Shown here piece after piece: positions 16,508 through 25,452 of a DNA stretch of 64,000 nucleotides; positions within the stretch are counted from its first letter, which is position 1, and every line of letters starts with the position of its first letter. The notes beneath the pieces are model-generated. The model worked only from the letters and a program-made list of their open reading frames with translations. It was not told where the DNA came from and did not search any database. The stretch is taken from assembly GCF_001687325.1 (NCBI RefSeq), contig NZ_LZRD01000008.1, forward strand, positions 62,001-126,000, written 5' to 3'. The position numbers and the translations under genes were made by a program. Source of the stretch: Streptomyces sp. PTY087I2. GTDB lineage: Bacteria; Actinomycetota; Actinomycetes; Streptomycetales; Streptomycetaceae.

Positions 16508-17332
16508 CTACCGCACCCCGCCGCCCCCGCCGCCCATCGCCGCCAGGGCGCGCAGCAGGGTGTCGGTCTGTTCGTCCATCGGGAAGAACGACTCCACCGC
16601 GAGTTCCGAGAGGGTCACGTCGGCGGGGGCCCCGAAGGTGGCGATGGTGCTGAAGAACGCCATGTCGCCGAGGGGCGTACGGATACGCAGCGGGACGACG
16701 ATGCCGGTCGGGTCCACCGGTCCGGGGTCGGTGTCGAGGTCCGCCGGGGCCGGGTAGCCGGAGACCTCCTCGTACAGCTCCCGCAGGTCGTCGTGGCCGG
16801 TGGTGTCGACCTGGTGCCGCAGCCGACCCAGCGCGTGGGCACGGACCTGGGCGAAGTTCAGGCACTGCGAGGCGAGCCCGTCCGGGTGGAGGATCAGCCG
16901 CATCACGTTGCCGCCCGACTCCGTCAGATGCGGCGGCACGGTGCCGAGGAGCAGGGACATCGCGTCGTTGCGGTCGACGATGTTCCAGATCCGGTCGATC
17001 GCGGCGGCCGGGTACGGCTCGTGTCCGGCGAGCATCCCCCGGATCGCCGAGCGGACCATGGCCATCCGGTCGCTGTCGAGCGGTGACTCCCGGTAGGCGG
17101 GGGCGTAACCGGCGGCCAGCAACAGGCCGTTGCGGTCCCGCAGCGGGATGTCCAGGTGCTCGGCGAGCCGGAGCACCAGCTCGCGGCTCGGCCGGGCTCG
17201 GCCCGTCTCCACACAGGAGAGATGGCGGGTCGAGGAGTCCGCCCGCAGGGCCAGGTCGAGCTGGCTGAGCTTGCGGCGGCGACGCCACGACCGGAGCAAC
17301 GGGCCTATCCGGGGCGGCTCTTGGGTCTCCAT
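16508..17332 (-). CDS. XRE-family regulator (MmyB-like)
   Basis: This 274-residue protein has an N-terminal XRE helix-turn-helix (LLRSWRRRRKLSQLDLALRADSSTRHLSCVETG split over residues 11-45) and a long C-terminal ligand domain like MmyB-type regulators common in Streptomyces, which often bind a fatty acid. It diverges from the small membrane protein at 17449, and the palindrome at 17372-17386 lies between them, so it probably regulates that gene and itself. The ATG at 17332 has only a close GAGG; an in-frame GTG at 17356 is an alternative. Confidence 0.8.
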   Translation of the reverse strand: METQEPPRIGPLLRSWRRRRKLSQLDLALRADSSTRHLSCVETGRARPSRELVLRLAEHLDIPLRDRNGLLLAAGYAPAYRESPLDSDRMAMVRSAIRGMLAGHEPYPAAAIDRIWNIVDRNDAMSLLLGTVPPHLTESGGNVMRLILHPDGLASQCLNFAQVRAHALGRLRHQVDTTGHDDLRELYEEVSGYPAPADLDTDPGPVDPTGIVVPLRIRTPLGDMAFFSTIATFGAPADVTLSELAVESFFPMDEQTDTLLRALAAMGGGGGGVR

Positions 17333-17371
17333 GACCTCACCGTATCCGTGGATCACCCGCCGGGGCGTTCT

Positions 17372-17386
17372 TGACCTGGGAGGTCA
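17372..17386. promoter_or_regulatory. TGACCT-GGG-AGGTCA palindrome, candidate XRE operator
   Basis: This is a perfect 6+3+6 palindrome 39 bases from the XRE start and 62 bases from the divergent membrane protein gene. A further TGACCT half-site sits at the XRE start codon (17332-17337). Confidence 0.55.
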
Positions 17387-17448
17387 TGGAGTCCCGGCCC
17401 TCGCGCGTGACACGGTGGCGTCGACCCGCCGCACGAAGGAGATCCGCG

Positions 17449-17883
17449 ATGACGTACACCCTCGCCCCGACCGCAGCGACGGCCCCAGCCCGGGACACCG
17501 CGCGCTTCCTCCGGCTGGTGCTGCGCGTGGACAGCGTGAGCACCGCCGTGATGGGCCTCGTGCTCGTCGCGGCCGCCGCGCCGCTCGGCTCGCTGACCGG
17601 GATGCCGGTGGCCTTCGCCGTCGCGTTCGGGATCTTCCAGCTCGGCGGAGCGGGCTGCCTCGCCCTGATCGCGGGCTATCCGGTGATCCCGCCCGCCCTG
17701 GCCAGGACCGTCGTCGCGGTCAACGCCGTGTGTGCGGTCGGGTGCGTGGTGATCGCCTTCGCCGGCTTCGTACCGCTCAACGCGGCGGGGGTGGTGTTCC
17801 TGCTGATCGGCGCGCTGATCGTGACGGTCTACACCGCGCTCCAGTACACGGGGCTGCGGCGGATGACGGCGGCGACGGCCTGA
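17449..17883 (+). CDS. Four-helix integral membrane protein
   Basis: This 144-residue protein has four evident hydrophobic helices, for example VMGLVLVAAAAPL, VAFAVAFGIFQLGGAGCLALIAG, VCAVGCVVIAFAGFV and VVFLLIGALIVTVYTAL. AAGGAG precedes the ATG. The function is unknown. Divergence from the XRE regulator, with one palindrome between, suggests it is that regulator's target, a pairing common in Streptomyces. Confidence 0.75.
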   Translation: MTYTLAPTAATAPARDTARFLRLVLRVDSVSTAVMGLVLVAAAAPLGSLTGMPVAFAVAFGIFQLGGAGCLALIAGYPVIPPALARTVVAVNAVCAVGCVVIAFAGFVPLNAAGVVFLLIGALIVTVYTALQYTGLRRMTAATA

Positions 17884-17975
17884 GCGGGCGGCGTGGCGTC
17901 GCCGGAGCCGGCCTCGCCCTCCCTAGCGTGACGGAACAGGGGCGGGACCTCCGACCGGCAGGACAGACGCACCTC

Positions 17976-19502
17976 ATGGCACCACGCACCCACTGGCTCT
18001 TCGGGGACCAGCTCGGCCCCCACTTCCTGGACCCGCGCCACGGCGGCCCGGACGCCCGCGCCCCCGTCCTGATGATCGAGGCCCGGTCCGTCCTGCGCCG
18101 GCGCCGCTTCCACCGGGCCAAGGCCCACCTCGTCCTCTCCGCGATGCGGCACCGGGCGGCCGAACTGGGCGACCGGGTCCGCTACATCCAGGCCCTGACC
18201 TACACCGAAGGGCTGGCGGAGGCGGGCTTCGGCGGCGGGGGAGGCGGGAGCCGCCGTCTGACGGTCTGCCACCCGACCTCCCGTGCCGCGCTGGACTTCG
18301 TGAGCGCCCGGGACGGCATCGACGTGCTGCCGGCCCGGGGATTCCTGCTGGGGCGGGAGGAGTTCGGGGCGTGGGCCGAGGAGCACGGGGGCGACCGGCT
18401 GCGGATGGAGGGCTTCTACCGGTGGGTGCGCCGGGAGCACGACCTCCTCATGGACGGCGACGGGCCGGCCGGCGGAACGTGGAACCTCGACCACGACAAC
18501 CGCGAGCCGCCGCCCCGGGGCGCGAAGACCCTGGACGTCCCCGCGCCCTACCGCCCGAACGAGGACGAGATCGACGACGAGGTGCGCCACGACCTCGACC
18601 GCTGGGAGCGGAACGGCGAGGTCACGTTCGTCGGCCGCGACGGCCCCCGCCGCTTCCCCGTGACCCGGCGGGAGGCGCTGGCCGCGCTCCGGCGCTTCGT
18701 CGCCCACCGGCTCGGCGACTTCGGCCGCTACGAGGACGCGATGCTCGCGGCCGACCCCGTGATGAGCCACAGCCTGCTGTCCGTCCCCCTCAACCTGGGG
18801 CTCCTGGACCCCGCCGAGTGCGTGGAGCGGGCCGAGCAGGCGTGGCGCGCGGGCGAGGCGCCGCTCAACAGCGTCGAGGGATTCGTACGGCAGATCGCCG
18901 GCTGGCGGGAGTACGTGTGGCAGCTGTACTGGCACTTCGGCGAGGAGTACCGGCACCGCAACGCCCTGCGCCACCGGGCTCCGCTGCCCGACTGGTTCCT
19001 CGATCTGGACGCCGACGCGGTCACCGCGAACTGCCTGTCCACCGCGCTGGCCCAGGTCCGCGACACCGGCTGGACGCACCACATCCCGCGGCTGATGGTG
19101 CTGGGCAGCCGGGCCCTCCAGGACGGCTGGGACCCGGCCGCCGTGACCGACTGGTTCCACCGGTGCTTCGTCGACGGCTACGACTGGGTGATGCTGCCCA
19201 ACGTCGTCGGCATGTCGCAGTACGCCGACGGCGGCCGGATGACGACCAAGCCGTACACCTCCGGCGGCGCCTACCTCAACAGGATGAGCGACCTGTGCGG
19301 GCCCTGCGCCTACCGCCCCGCCGACCGCACCGGCGAGCACGCCTGCCCGTACACGGCGGGCTACTGGGCCTTCCTGCACCGCCACCGGACCACCCTGAGC
19401 GCCAACCACCGGATGGCCAGGGCGGTCAAGGGCCTGGACCGGCTCAAGGACCTCGACGGGCTCCTGGCGGAGGTCGCGGAGCGCGGCGACCTGGCCCCCT
19501 GA
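17976..19502 (+). CDS. Fe-S bacterial cryptochrome/(6-4) photolyase (PhrB-like)
   Basis: This 508-residue flavoprotein of the prokaryotic Fe-S photolyase group repairs UV (6-4) photoproducts or acts as a light sensor. The N-terminal antenna domain begins HWLFGDQLGPHF. The four Cys ligands expected for the 4Fe-4S cluster are visible: one in TANCLSTALAQ, two in LCGPCAYRP and one in HACPYTAGYW, as in PhrB. The open frame extends far upstream, but the ATG at 17976 gives the family start. A Gly-rich insertion (GFGGGGGGS) interrupts the antenna domain. DNA repair is the likely role. Confidence 0.9.
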   Translation: MAPRTHWLFGDQLGPHFLDPRHGGPDARAPVLMIEARSVLRRRRFHRAKAHLVLSAMRHRAAELGDRVRYIQALTYTEGLAEAGFGGGGGGSRRLTVCHPTSRAALDFVSARDGIDVLPARGFLLGREEFGAWAEEHGGDRLRMEGFYRWVRREHDLLMDGDGPAGGTWNLDHDNREPPPRGAKTLDVPAPYRPNEDEIDDEVRHDLDRWERNGEVTFVGRDGPRRFPVTRREALAALRRFVAHRLGDFGRYEDAMLAADPVMSHSLLSVPLNLGLLDPAECVERAEQAWRAGEAPLNSVEGFVRQIAGWREYVWQLYWHFGEEYRHRNALRHRAPLPDWFLDLDADAVTANCLSTALAQVRDTGWTHHIPRLMVLGSRALQDGWDPAAVTDWFHRCFVDGYDWVMLPNVVGMSQYADGGRMTTKPYTSGGAYLNRMSDLCGPCAYRPADRTGEHACPYTAGYWAFLHRHRTTLSANHRMARAVKGLDRLKDLDGLLAEVAERGDLAP

Positions 19503-19521
19503 CACCGGGGAGGGCCGGTCC

Positions 19522-20865
19522 TCAGTCCCCGGCGAAGTCGTCCGGCGCTGACCGGGCGAGACCGGCGAGGGTCGCGAGGGTCCGGGAGAGCACCTCCCTG
19601 GTGGGGGACGCCAGGCCGAGGCGGACCGCGTGCGGGCCACGGGGGCGGCCGGCGGAGAACGCCGCGGCCGGGGTCACCGCGACGCCGTGCCGCGCGGCGG
19701 CGGCGACGAAGGTGTCGGAGCGCCAGGGGGCGGGCAGCTCCCACCAGAGGTGGTACGAGGACGGGTCGCTGCGGGTGCGGAAGTCACTGAGATGGCGGTG
19801 CGCGATCTCCTGCCGCACCGCGGCCTCCCGCTGTTTCGCCCGTACGAGCGTGGCGACGACCCCGTCCTCCTGCCACCGCACCATCGCCTCCAGCGGGAAC
19901 CGCATGGGTGTCCACCCGCCGGAGCGCACGGCCGCCGTGACCCGGCCCTCCAGCGCGGCGGGGGCCACGGCGAACCCGAGGGAGAGTCCCGGGGAGAGCC
20001 GTTTGGAGAGGCTGTCGACGAGGACGGTGTGCTCGGGGGCCCGCGAGGCGAGGGACGGCAGATCGTCCCGGAGGAAGGCCCAGACGGCGTCCTCGATCGC
20101 GTGGATCCCGGACGTCAGCAGCACATCGGCCAGCTGGTCGAGCCGCCGCGCGGGCATGGTGAGCGACAGCGGGTTGTGGAGGACCGGCTGTACGTAGACG
20201 GCGTGCAGCGGTTCGGTGCGGTGCGCCTCCTCCACCGCCTCCGGGATCAGCCCGTCCCCGTCCATGGCCAGCGGTACGAGGGTGACGCCGAGCCGGGCGG
20301 CGACGGCCTTCAGCACCGGATAGGTGAACTCCTCCACGCCCAGCCGGGCCCCCGGCCGGGTCAGCGCGGCGACGGCGGCGGAGATGGCCTGCCGCCCGTT
20401 CCCGGCGAACAGGACACGCTCCGGACCGGGCCGCCCTCCGCCCCGTACGAGGAGATCGGCGGCCGCCGCGCGGGCGGCGGGCGTACCGGCGGGCCCGACC
20501 GGGCGGAGCACCGACTCCAGGTCGTCGGAGCGCACCAGCTTCTCCAGACCGGCGGCGAGTAGCCCGGCCTGTTCGGGGACGACGGGGTGGTTGAGCTCCA
20601 GGTCGACGCGTTGGGCGGCGGGCTCGGAGAGGGCCGGGGCGGGGACGGGAGCACCGGGCGCGGCCGCGACGAACGTGCCGCGCCCCACCTGGCCAACGGT
20701 GAGGCCCCGGCGGGCGAGCTCCTGGTAGACGCGGACGGCGGTGGAATTGGCGATCGCGTGGCGCCGGGCGAACTCCCGCTGCGGAGGCAGGCGTTCCCCC
20801 GGTCCGAGCCGCCCGGACGCGATCTCCTCCGCCACGGCGTCCGCGACGGACCGGAAGTCCTTCAC
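19522..20865 (-). CDS. MocR-type GntR regulator with aminotransferase domain
   Basis: This 447-residue fusion has an N-terminal GntR winged helix (LGPGERLPPQREFARRH, then IANSTAVRVYQEL) and a PLP aminotransferase-fold domain with the putative cofactor Lys in DSLSKRLSPG. MocR proteins sense an amino acid or PLP and control a neighbouring gene. The GTG at 20865 has GGGGAGG 7 bases upstream. It diverges from a LysE-type exporter, and a 9+3+9 palindrome plus a repeated half-site lie between the two genes, so it probably controls amino acid efflux. Confidence 0.85.
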   Translation of the reverse strand: MKDFRSVADAVAEEIASGRLGPGERLPPQREFARRHAIANSTAVRVYQELARRGLTVGQVGRGTFVAAAPGAPVPAPALSEPAAQRVDLELNHPVVPEQAGLLAAGLEKLVRSDDLESVLRPVGPAGTPAARAAAADLLVRGGGRPGPERVLFAGNGRQAISAAVAALTRPGARLGVEEFTYPVLKAVAARLGVTLVPLAMDGDGLIPEAVEEAHRTEPLHAVYVQPVLHNPLSLTMPARRLDQLADVLLTSGIHAIEDAVWAFLRDDLPSLASRAPEHTVLVDSLSKRLSPGLSLGFAVAPAALEGRVTAAVRSGGWTPMRFPLEAMVRWQEDGVVATLVRAKQREAAVRQEIAHRHLSDFRTRSDPSSYHLWWELPAPWRSDTFVAAAARHGVAVTPAAAFSAGRPRGPHAVRLGLASPTREVLSRTLATLAGLARSAPDDFAGD

Positions 20866-20911
20866 GGACTCACCTCCCCTCGCCTGATGACCGGGACCGC
20901 ATCGAAACACA

Positions 20912-20932
20912 ACATTGCACCGAGTGCAATGT
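20912..20932. promoter_or_regulatory. MocR operator: perfect 9+3+9 palindrome
   Basis: ACATTGCAC-CGA-GTGCAATGT is a perfect palindrome. The left half with its centre (ATTGCACCGAG) recurs at 20972-20982, giving the mix of inverted and direct repeats typical of MocR sites. Confidence 0.75.
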
Positions 20933-20938
20933 CCGCTA

Positions 20939-20968
20939 TTGAACCGACCCAAAAGGCGAACCTAGACT
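20939..20968 (+). promoter_or_regulatory. Promoter of the LysE-type exporter gene
   Basis: TTGAAC (20939-20944) and TAGACT (20963-20968) are separated by 18 bases, a good HrdB-type promoter. The MocR palindrome sits just upstream of it and the repeated half-site overlaps the expected start of transcription. Confidence 0.65.
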
Positions 20969-21026
20969 CCGATTGCACCGAGCAATGCGGCGGGAGCCGG
21001 GCAAATGAACAGGGCGGCGGACAAGC

Positions 21027-21674
21027 ATGGTTGAGCTGAGCGGAGTGCTGGGCGTCGCGATGATCGCCCTGGGCATGGTGCTCACCCCGGGGCCGAACAT
21101 GATCTATCTGGTCTCCCGGAGCATCACCCAGGGGCGACGCGCGGGGGTGGTCTCCCTCGGCGGGGTGGCCGTGGGCTTCCTCGTCTATCTGGTGGCCACG
21201 AATCTCGGCCTGTCGGTGGTCTTCCTCGCGGTGCCCGAGCTGTACGTGGCGGTGAAACTGGCCGGGGCCGGCTATCTGGCCTACCTCGCCTGGTCCGCCC
21301 TGCGGCCCGGCGGTATCTCCGTCTTCGCGCCCAAGGAGATGCCGCACGACTCCGCGCGCAGGCTGTTCACGATGGGGCTGATGACGAATCTGCTCAACCC
21401 GAAGATCGCCATCATGTATCTCTCCCTCATCCCGCAGTTCATCAGCCTGGAGGCCGGAAACGTCCTCCTCCAGGGCTTCGTGCTGGGCTCGGTCCAGATC
21501 GCGGTGGCCCTCACCGTCAACCTGGGCATCGTCCTCGCGGCCGGGGCGATCGCCGTCTTTCTCGCCCGGCGCCCTTCCTGGCTCCGTGCCCAGCGCTATC
21601 TGATGGGCACGGCTCTGGGCCTGCTGGCCGTCTCGGTGGCCATGGACTCCTCGGCTCCGGCGGCCTCGGGCTGA
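21027..21674 (+). CDS. LysE/RhtB-family amino acid exporter
   Basis: This 215-residue membrane protein with about six helices carries the family signature near its start, MVLTPGPNMIYLVSRSITQGRRAG split over residues 17-40. The family exports amino acids or related metabolites. The neighbouring MocR regulator, whose sensor domain resembles an aminotransferase, fits an amino-acid-responsive export pair. The ribosome site is weak. Confidence 0.85.
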   Translation: MVELSGVLGVAMIALGMVLTPGPNMIYLVSRSITQGRRAGVVSLGGVAVGFLVYLVATNLGLSVVFLAVPELYVAVKLAGAGYLAYLAWSALRPGGISVFAPKEMPHDSARRLFTMGLMTNLLNPKIAIMYLSLIPQFISLEAGNVLLQGFVLGSVQIAVALTVNLGIVLAAGAIAVFLARRPSWLRAQRYLMGTALGLLAVSVAMDSSAPAASG

Positions 21675-21720
21675 ACGGCCGCCCGGGACCGGAGCACCGC
21701 AGGGCCGGGGGCATCGTGGC

Positions 21721-22779
21721 TCAGAGCATGATCAGCAGACGCGTATCGGCCTTGAGCTTCCTGTTGACCGAGCGGCTCTGGACGTACACCTCCAGCTTGG
21801 GGTTGTTGCCCGCCTTCACCGAGACGGTCCCGCGGACCCCGGCGCCGAACAGGAGGTTGCGCGCCGCCTCGCCCGTGTAGGCGCGGTCGGTGGCCTTCTC
21901 GACGACGATGACCTCCTTGTCCGGCTGCACCTGGACGCGGGAGCCCAACTGGTAGTAGCAGGAGCCGCGTTCGTACGTGACACCCGGGTGCGAGTCGACG
22001 AAGGCGCGGATCTCCATCTCCTTGTCGACCTTCAGCAGCCGGTACTTGTCGGCCGCGACCGGTTCGAGGGTGGCCCGCACATCGTCCACGGATATGTCCT
22101 GGCCGACGGCGAACAGATTCTTCGTGCCGCGCACGCCCTGCTCGCGGCCCCGCAGGAAGCTGGTGGCGGCGGCGCGCACGGTGCCGATCGCGTCCTCGAC
22201 GCCCTTCTGGGAGTCCGCGTCCCAGATCGCGATGTTGCCCGCCGGGAAGCCGTAGTTCTGGGCGGTGCGCTTGGCCAGGGAGTTCGGCACGAGGATCGCG
22301 GAGGTCCAGTGCCCCGGAAGCCCGTTCATCTTCGCGGTGATCCGGTCGAGCCAGGGGCCGAGGATCGTCATGTCGCCGTCGTGCCGCCGGTCGCCGCCGG
22401 AGGCGTTCTCCTCGCCGTCCGTCACGACGATCTGGAGGAAGCTGTGCTCGCCGTACTCCTCCCAGATGTGCCCCAGGTCGTCCAGGGACTTCAGCGACGC
22501 TTCGATCAGGGCCGTCGCGCCGTTGTTGACCTTGTACAGCCCGCGCATCGACGGGAGGTGCTTCACATCCATGTCCCAGACCAGGTTCTCCACCCGGTGG
22601 TCGAAGGAGTAGAGGCTGATCCGGGTCTCATGGCCGAGGCTGTCCGACTCGGCCTTCAGCCCCGCCACGAACTCGTCGACGACGCGGATCAGCTGGCCCT
22701 GGTGCTGGTACATCGAACCGGAGGCGTCCACGACCAGAGCGACGTGATTCACCTTGTGCTGGATCCTGTTGGCGGACAT
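21721..22779 (-). CDS. VWA-domain protein
   Basis: This 352-residue cytoplasmic protein begins with a von Willebrand factor A domain; the MIDAS motif is VVDASGSM (residues 16-23), with a later VTDGEEN. The C-terminal 130 or so residues form a second beta-rich part. Bacterial relatives occur near tellurite-resistance and stress genes, but none are adjacent here. Function unknown. The start follows a GGAGAAGGGG stretch. Confidence 0.7.
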   Translation of the reverse strand: MSANRIQHKVNHVALVVDASGSMYQHQGQLIRVVDEFVAGLKAESDSLGHETRISLYSFDHRVENLVWDMDVKHLPSMRGLYKVNNGATALIEASLKSLDDLGHIWEEYGEHSFLQIVVTDGEENASGGDRRHDGDMTILGPWLDRITAKMNGLPGHWTSAILVPNSLAKRTAQNYGFPAGNIAIWDADSQKGVEDAIGTVRAAATSFLRGREQGVRGTKNLFAVGQDISVDDVRATLEPVAADKYRLLKVDKEMEIRAFVDSHPGVTYERGSCYYQLGSRVQVQPDKEVIVVEKATDRAYTGEAARNLLFGAGVRGTVSVKAGNNPKLEVYVQSRSVNRKLKADTRLLIML

Positions 22780-22920
22780 GGCTGTTGACCCCTTCTCCGG
22801 TCTTCCCCGAACCCCCCGGCGCGTTTCCCCGAGCGATGTCTTCGACTGTAGGGGGAGGCACTGACAACGGGGCCGGACGCTCGTGGCGCCCGGCCCCGGC
22901 CGGAAGGTGCGGAGGGCGGA

Positions 22921-25242
22921 TCAGTAGGCGGTCGTGACGGTGGCTCCGCCGAACGAGGTGACCGCGTGCAGGCTGATGTAGTTGGCGCCGGAAGGCGGGT
23001 TGGTGACGGTCAGGGTGTGGGCGTTGCCGGGGCCGGTGTCGCGGCTGGTGTGGGAGGCGGTGGTGGCCCAGCCGGTGCCGCTGTAGTAGAGGTCCGCGTC
23101 GCCGGTGCCGCCGCTGACGGTGATCTTCAGCTGCTGGGTGCCGGCCGGGACGTACAGGTAGTGGTAGGCGTAGTTGCCGGTGGTGGTGGAGAGGTTGCTG
23201 CGCCGGCAGTTCTCGCCCAGGACGCGGGTGTCGGGATCGGTGCACTCGGAGACGGGGGTGGTGGAGCCGTCGCCGCAGTCGCCGGCCGCGCAACCCGCCA
23301 GCCAGGTACGGAAGTCACTGTCGTACCGCGTACCGATGGTGCTGGTGAGGTGGGTGCGGGCGGCGGCCCACTGTCCGGTGCGGTAGTGGCCGAGCACCGT
23401 GTCCATGTCGGCGGGGTGCTGCTCCAGCATGTACCGCACGGCGAGGTAGCCCCAGCGGTACACCCGCGTGGTGTCGTGGCTGTAGTCGGTGTCGAACAGG
23501 GTGCTCAGGGCATAGGTGCCCTTGCCCGCCTCGGTCATCGCCGCGGTGTAGGGCTCGCCCCGGTAGTGGTAGGAGATGTACTCCGCGAAGCCCTCCACCC
23601 ACCAGACGGTGGGGGTGCTCATTCCCTCGGTGAAGTCGCCGTACATGGTGAAGCGGCCGTCGAGGTAGTGCGTGTACTCGTGGTTGAGGTTCCAGATGTG
23701 GAAGTCCGGCCGCAGCCACTCCGCCTCGTAGGCGATGAAGCGGGGCTGGTTGCCCACGACGGAGGGGTCGCCCTCCAGATACATGCCGCCGTTGTTGGTG
23801 TCGATCCCGTACATCGCGCCCGCGTACGTCTGGTAGTCGGCGCTGGAGTCGTAGGCGATGACCTCGATGCTGGTGTTGTGGTCGTCGGCGACCGGGCCGT
23901 CGTCCTTGGCGATCCGGTGGAAGTAGGCGTCCTGCTCGATGAGGCTGGTGCAGGACGCGCTCAGCTCGGCGGACGTCATCTGCTGGGCCAGGATGCGGAT
24001 ACCGGGGCTGCACGTGTGACGGACCGGCAGGACCTCCCGCTCGAGGCGTTCCTGGAGGTCGCAGACGCCGTACGCCGAACAGTTCGCCCGGTCGTAGTAG
24101 TCGGCCATCTCCGCCACGCCCACCCAGAGCGCGGCGGTGGGGCCGGTGATGGAGCTGCGGCCGAGCAGATCGGTGGCCAGGGGCCGGGCCTTGCCCCGCA
24201 GGCTCGCGTACTGGAGGAAGCGGCCCAGCTCCCGCCCGGCGTTGGACGCCAGGTACGCGTGGTCGCCGCCGAGCAGGGAGAGGTGGTCGGCGGCGAAGCG
24301 GTGCAGCGAGTCGATGAGGCTCGGGTCCGCCTCGACGGCGCTGACGAACTCGGGCACCTGGTGGCCCCGGAAGGTCACCGTGTACACGGCGTTGACCGCG
24401 GCGAGCATCCGCGAGAAGTCGTTCCAGGACGAGTCGTAGTCCGCCAGCATCCGCTTGACGACGGCGAGGTAGCGGGCGTTCTCCTGGGCGCTGTCGATCA
24501 GGATGACCGCCTCGGACAGCGTCTCGCCGTTCTCGTCGGTGACGTCATGCGACCGGGGGCTCGCGAAGAAGCTGTCGAGACCCGAGCGGATGGCGGTTCG
24601 CAGGGCGCTGCCGTACGGGCCGACGACATCCGGGTTGTACCACTGCACGTAGTACCCGGCCCGGAGGTAGAGGACGAGCTGCGGGGTGCCGGTGCTTCCG
24701 TCGCCCGGGTAGTAGGCGGAGTTGTCGCGCAGCGCGTACGCCACGGTGACCATCTGTGCCTCACGGAACGCCAGTTGGGCGTCGTTGCCCGTCAGGCTGA
24801 ACAGCGTGTTCACGCAGTCGGTGGTGGACGCCTTGATCTGGCGCACGAGTTCGGCCCCGGTGCGGCCGGTGAAGTCGGCCGGGTCGCACGCGGCGGCCTT
24901 CGCCGAGGGCTTGCCTCCGGTGTCCTGCTTCTTCGGGGCGTCGTGGTCGCCGTAGGCCTCCTTGAGGGCGGACTTGTCGGCGCTCAGCGGGGGAAGCTGG
25001 GACACCGGTCGCCGGTCCTCGGTCCGGTGACCGGTGTCGGATGCGGGGGACTGCCGCGCCTGCGGCGCGGGGTCGGCCGAACCGGCGGGGCGGGTCGGTT
25101 GCGACGCGTTCGATGCCGTGGCGGCCGAAGGCGAGTCCGGTCGCGCGTGGGCCGGCTGCGCGAGCAGCGCGACGCCCATCGCCCCGGCCAGAGCCAGCGG
25201 CAGAACGGCACCCACACCTCGGCGGACGAGTGTGGTTCTCAC
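22921..25242 (-). CDS. Secreted M9-family collagenase with C-terminal PPC domain
   Basis: This 773-residue zinc metalloprotease attacks native collagen outside the cell. The export signal is residues 1-30 or so (RRGVGAVLPLALAGAMGVALL, ending AHA). A Pro/Ser-rich linker leads to the M9 N-terminal activator region and the catalytic part: HEYTH at 521-525, with the third ligand Glu expected in WWVEGFAEYISY. The last 100 or so residues form a prepeptidase C-terminal (PPC) domain that binds substrate. A GTG at 25242 has GGGAGG 9 bases upstream. It lies downstream of the peptide importer genes on the same strand and has an operator-like palindrome in its promoter, so secretion and uptake are probably co-regulated. 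Confidence 0.9.
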   Translation of the reverse strand: MRTTLVRRGVGAVLPLALAGAMGVALLAQPAHARPDSPSAATASNASQPTRPAGSADPAPQARQSPASDTGHRTEDRRPVSQLPPLSADKSALKEAYGDHDAPKKQDTGGKPSAKAAACDPADFTGRTGAELVRQIKASTTDCVNTLFSLTGNDAQLAFREAQMVTVAYALRDNSAYYPGDGSTGTPQLVLYLRAGYYVQWYNPDVVGPYGSALRTAIRSGLDSFFASPRSHDVTDENGETLSEAVILIDSAQENARYLAVVKRMLADYDSSWNDFSRMLAAVNAVYTVTFRGHQVPEFVSAVEADPSLIDSLHRFAADHLSLLGGDHAYLASNAGRELGRFLQYASLRGKARPLATDLLGRSSITGPTAALWVGVAEMADYYDRANCSAYGVCDLQERLEREVLPVRHTCSPGIRILAQQMTSAELSASCTSLIEQDAYFHRIAKDDGPVADDHNTSIEVIAYDSSADYQTYAGAMYGIDTNNGGMYLEGDPSVVGNQPRFIAYEAEWLRPDFHIWNLNHEYTHYLDGRFTMYGDFTEGMSTPTVWWVEGFAEYISYHYRGEPYTAAMTEAGKGTYALSTLFDTDYSHDTTRVYRWGYLAVRYMLEQHPADMDTVLGHYRTGQWAAARTHLTSTIGTRYDSDFRTWLAGCAAGDCGDGSTTPVSECTDPDTRVLGENCRRSNLSTTTGNYAYHYLYVPAGTQQLKITVSGGTGDADLYYSGTGWATTASHTSRDTGPGNAHTLTVTNPPSGANYISLHAVTSFGGATVTTAY

Positions 25243-25384
25243 GTTGATTTTCCTCCCACGAGGGATCGGGGCACGCGGGATTGCGTGACCGATGGGATGG
25301 ACAGGGCGCGGCTCGGGGATGTCGTCATGCCGTGCTGTCGGCCGGACGGGATGGGGTCGAAGCCCGGACTTGGCATGTCCACGA

Positions 25385-25409
25385 CCTGTGACATGTACAA
25401 TGGCACAGG
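25385..25409. promoter_or_regulatory. Operator-like palindrome upstream of the collagenase
   Basis: CCTGTGACAT (25385-25394) and ATGGCACAGG (25400-25409) form 10-base arms with one mismatch. The left arm contains TGTGACAT, the core of the three sites at 31501, 33133 and 40941. It lies about 145 bases before the collagenase start. On the minus strand TTGTGA and TGTACA, 17 bases apart, could be its -35 and -10. Confidence 0.55.
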
Positions 25410-25452
25410 TCACACTTCACAAGGAAGGCCTGTGCCGGAATCCGCTGCCCTC

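Noticed and set aside
16183..16653. A 156-codon plus-strand ORF overlapping the small membrane protein
   Set aside because: It is Arg/Pro/Gly-rich shadow coding in another frame and runs antisense into the XRE gene.
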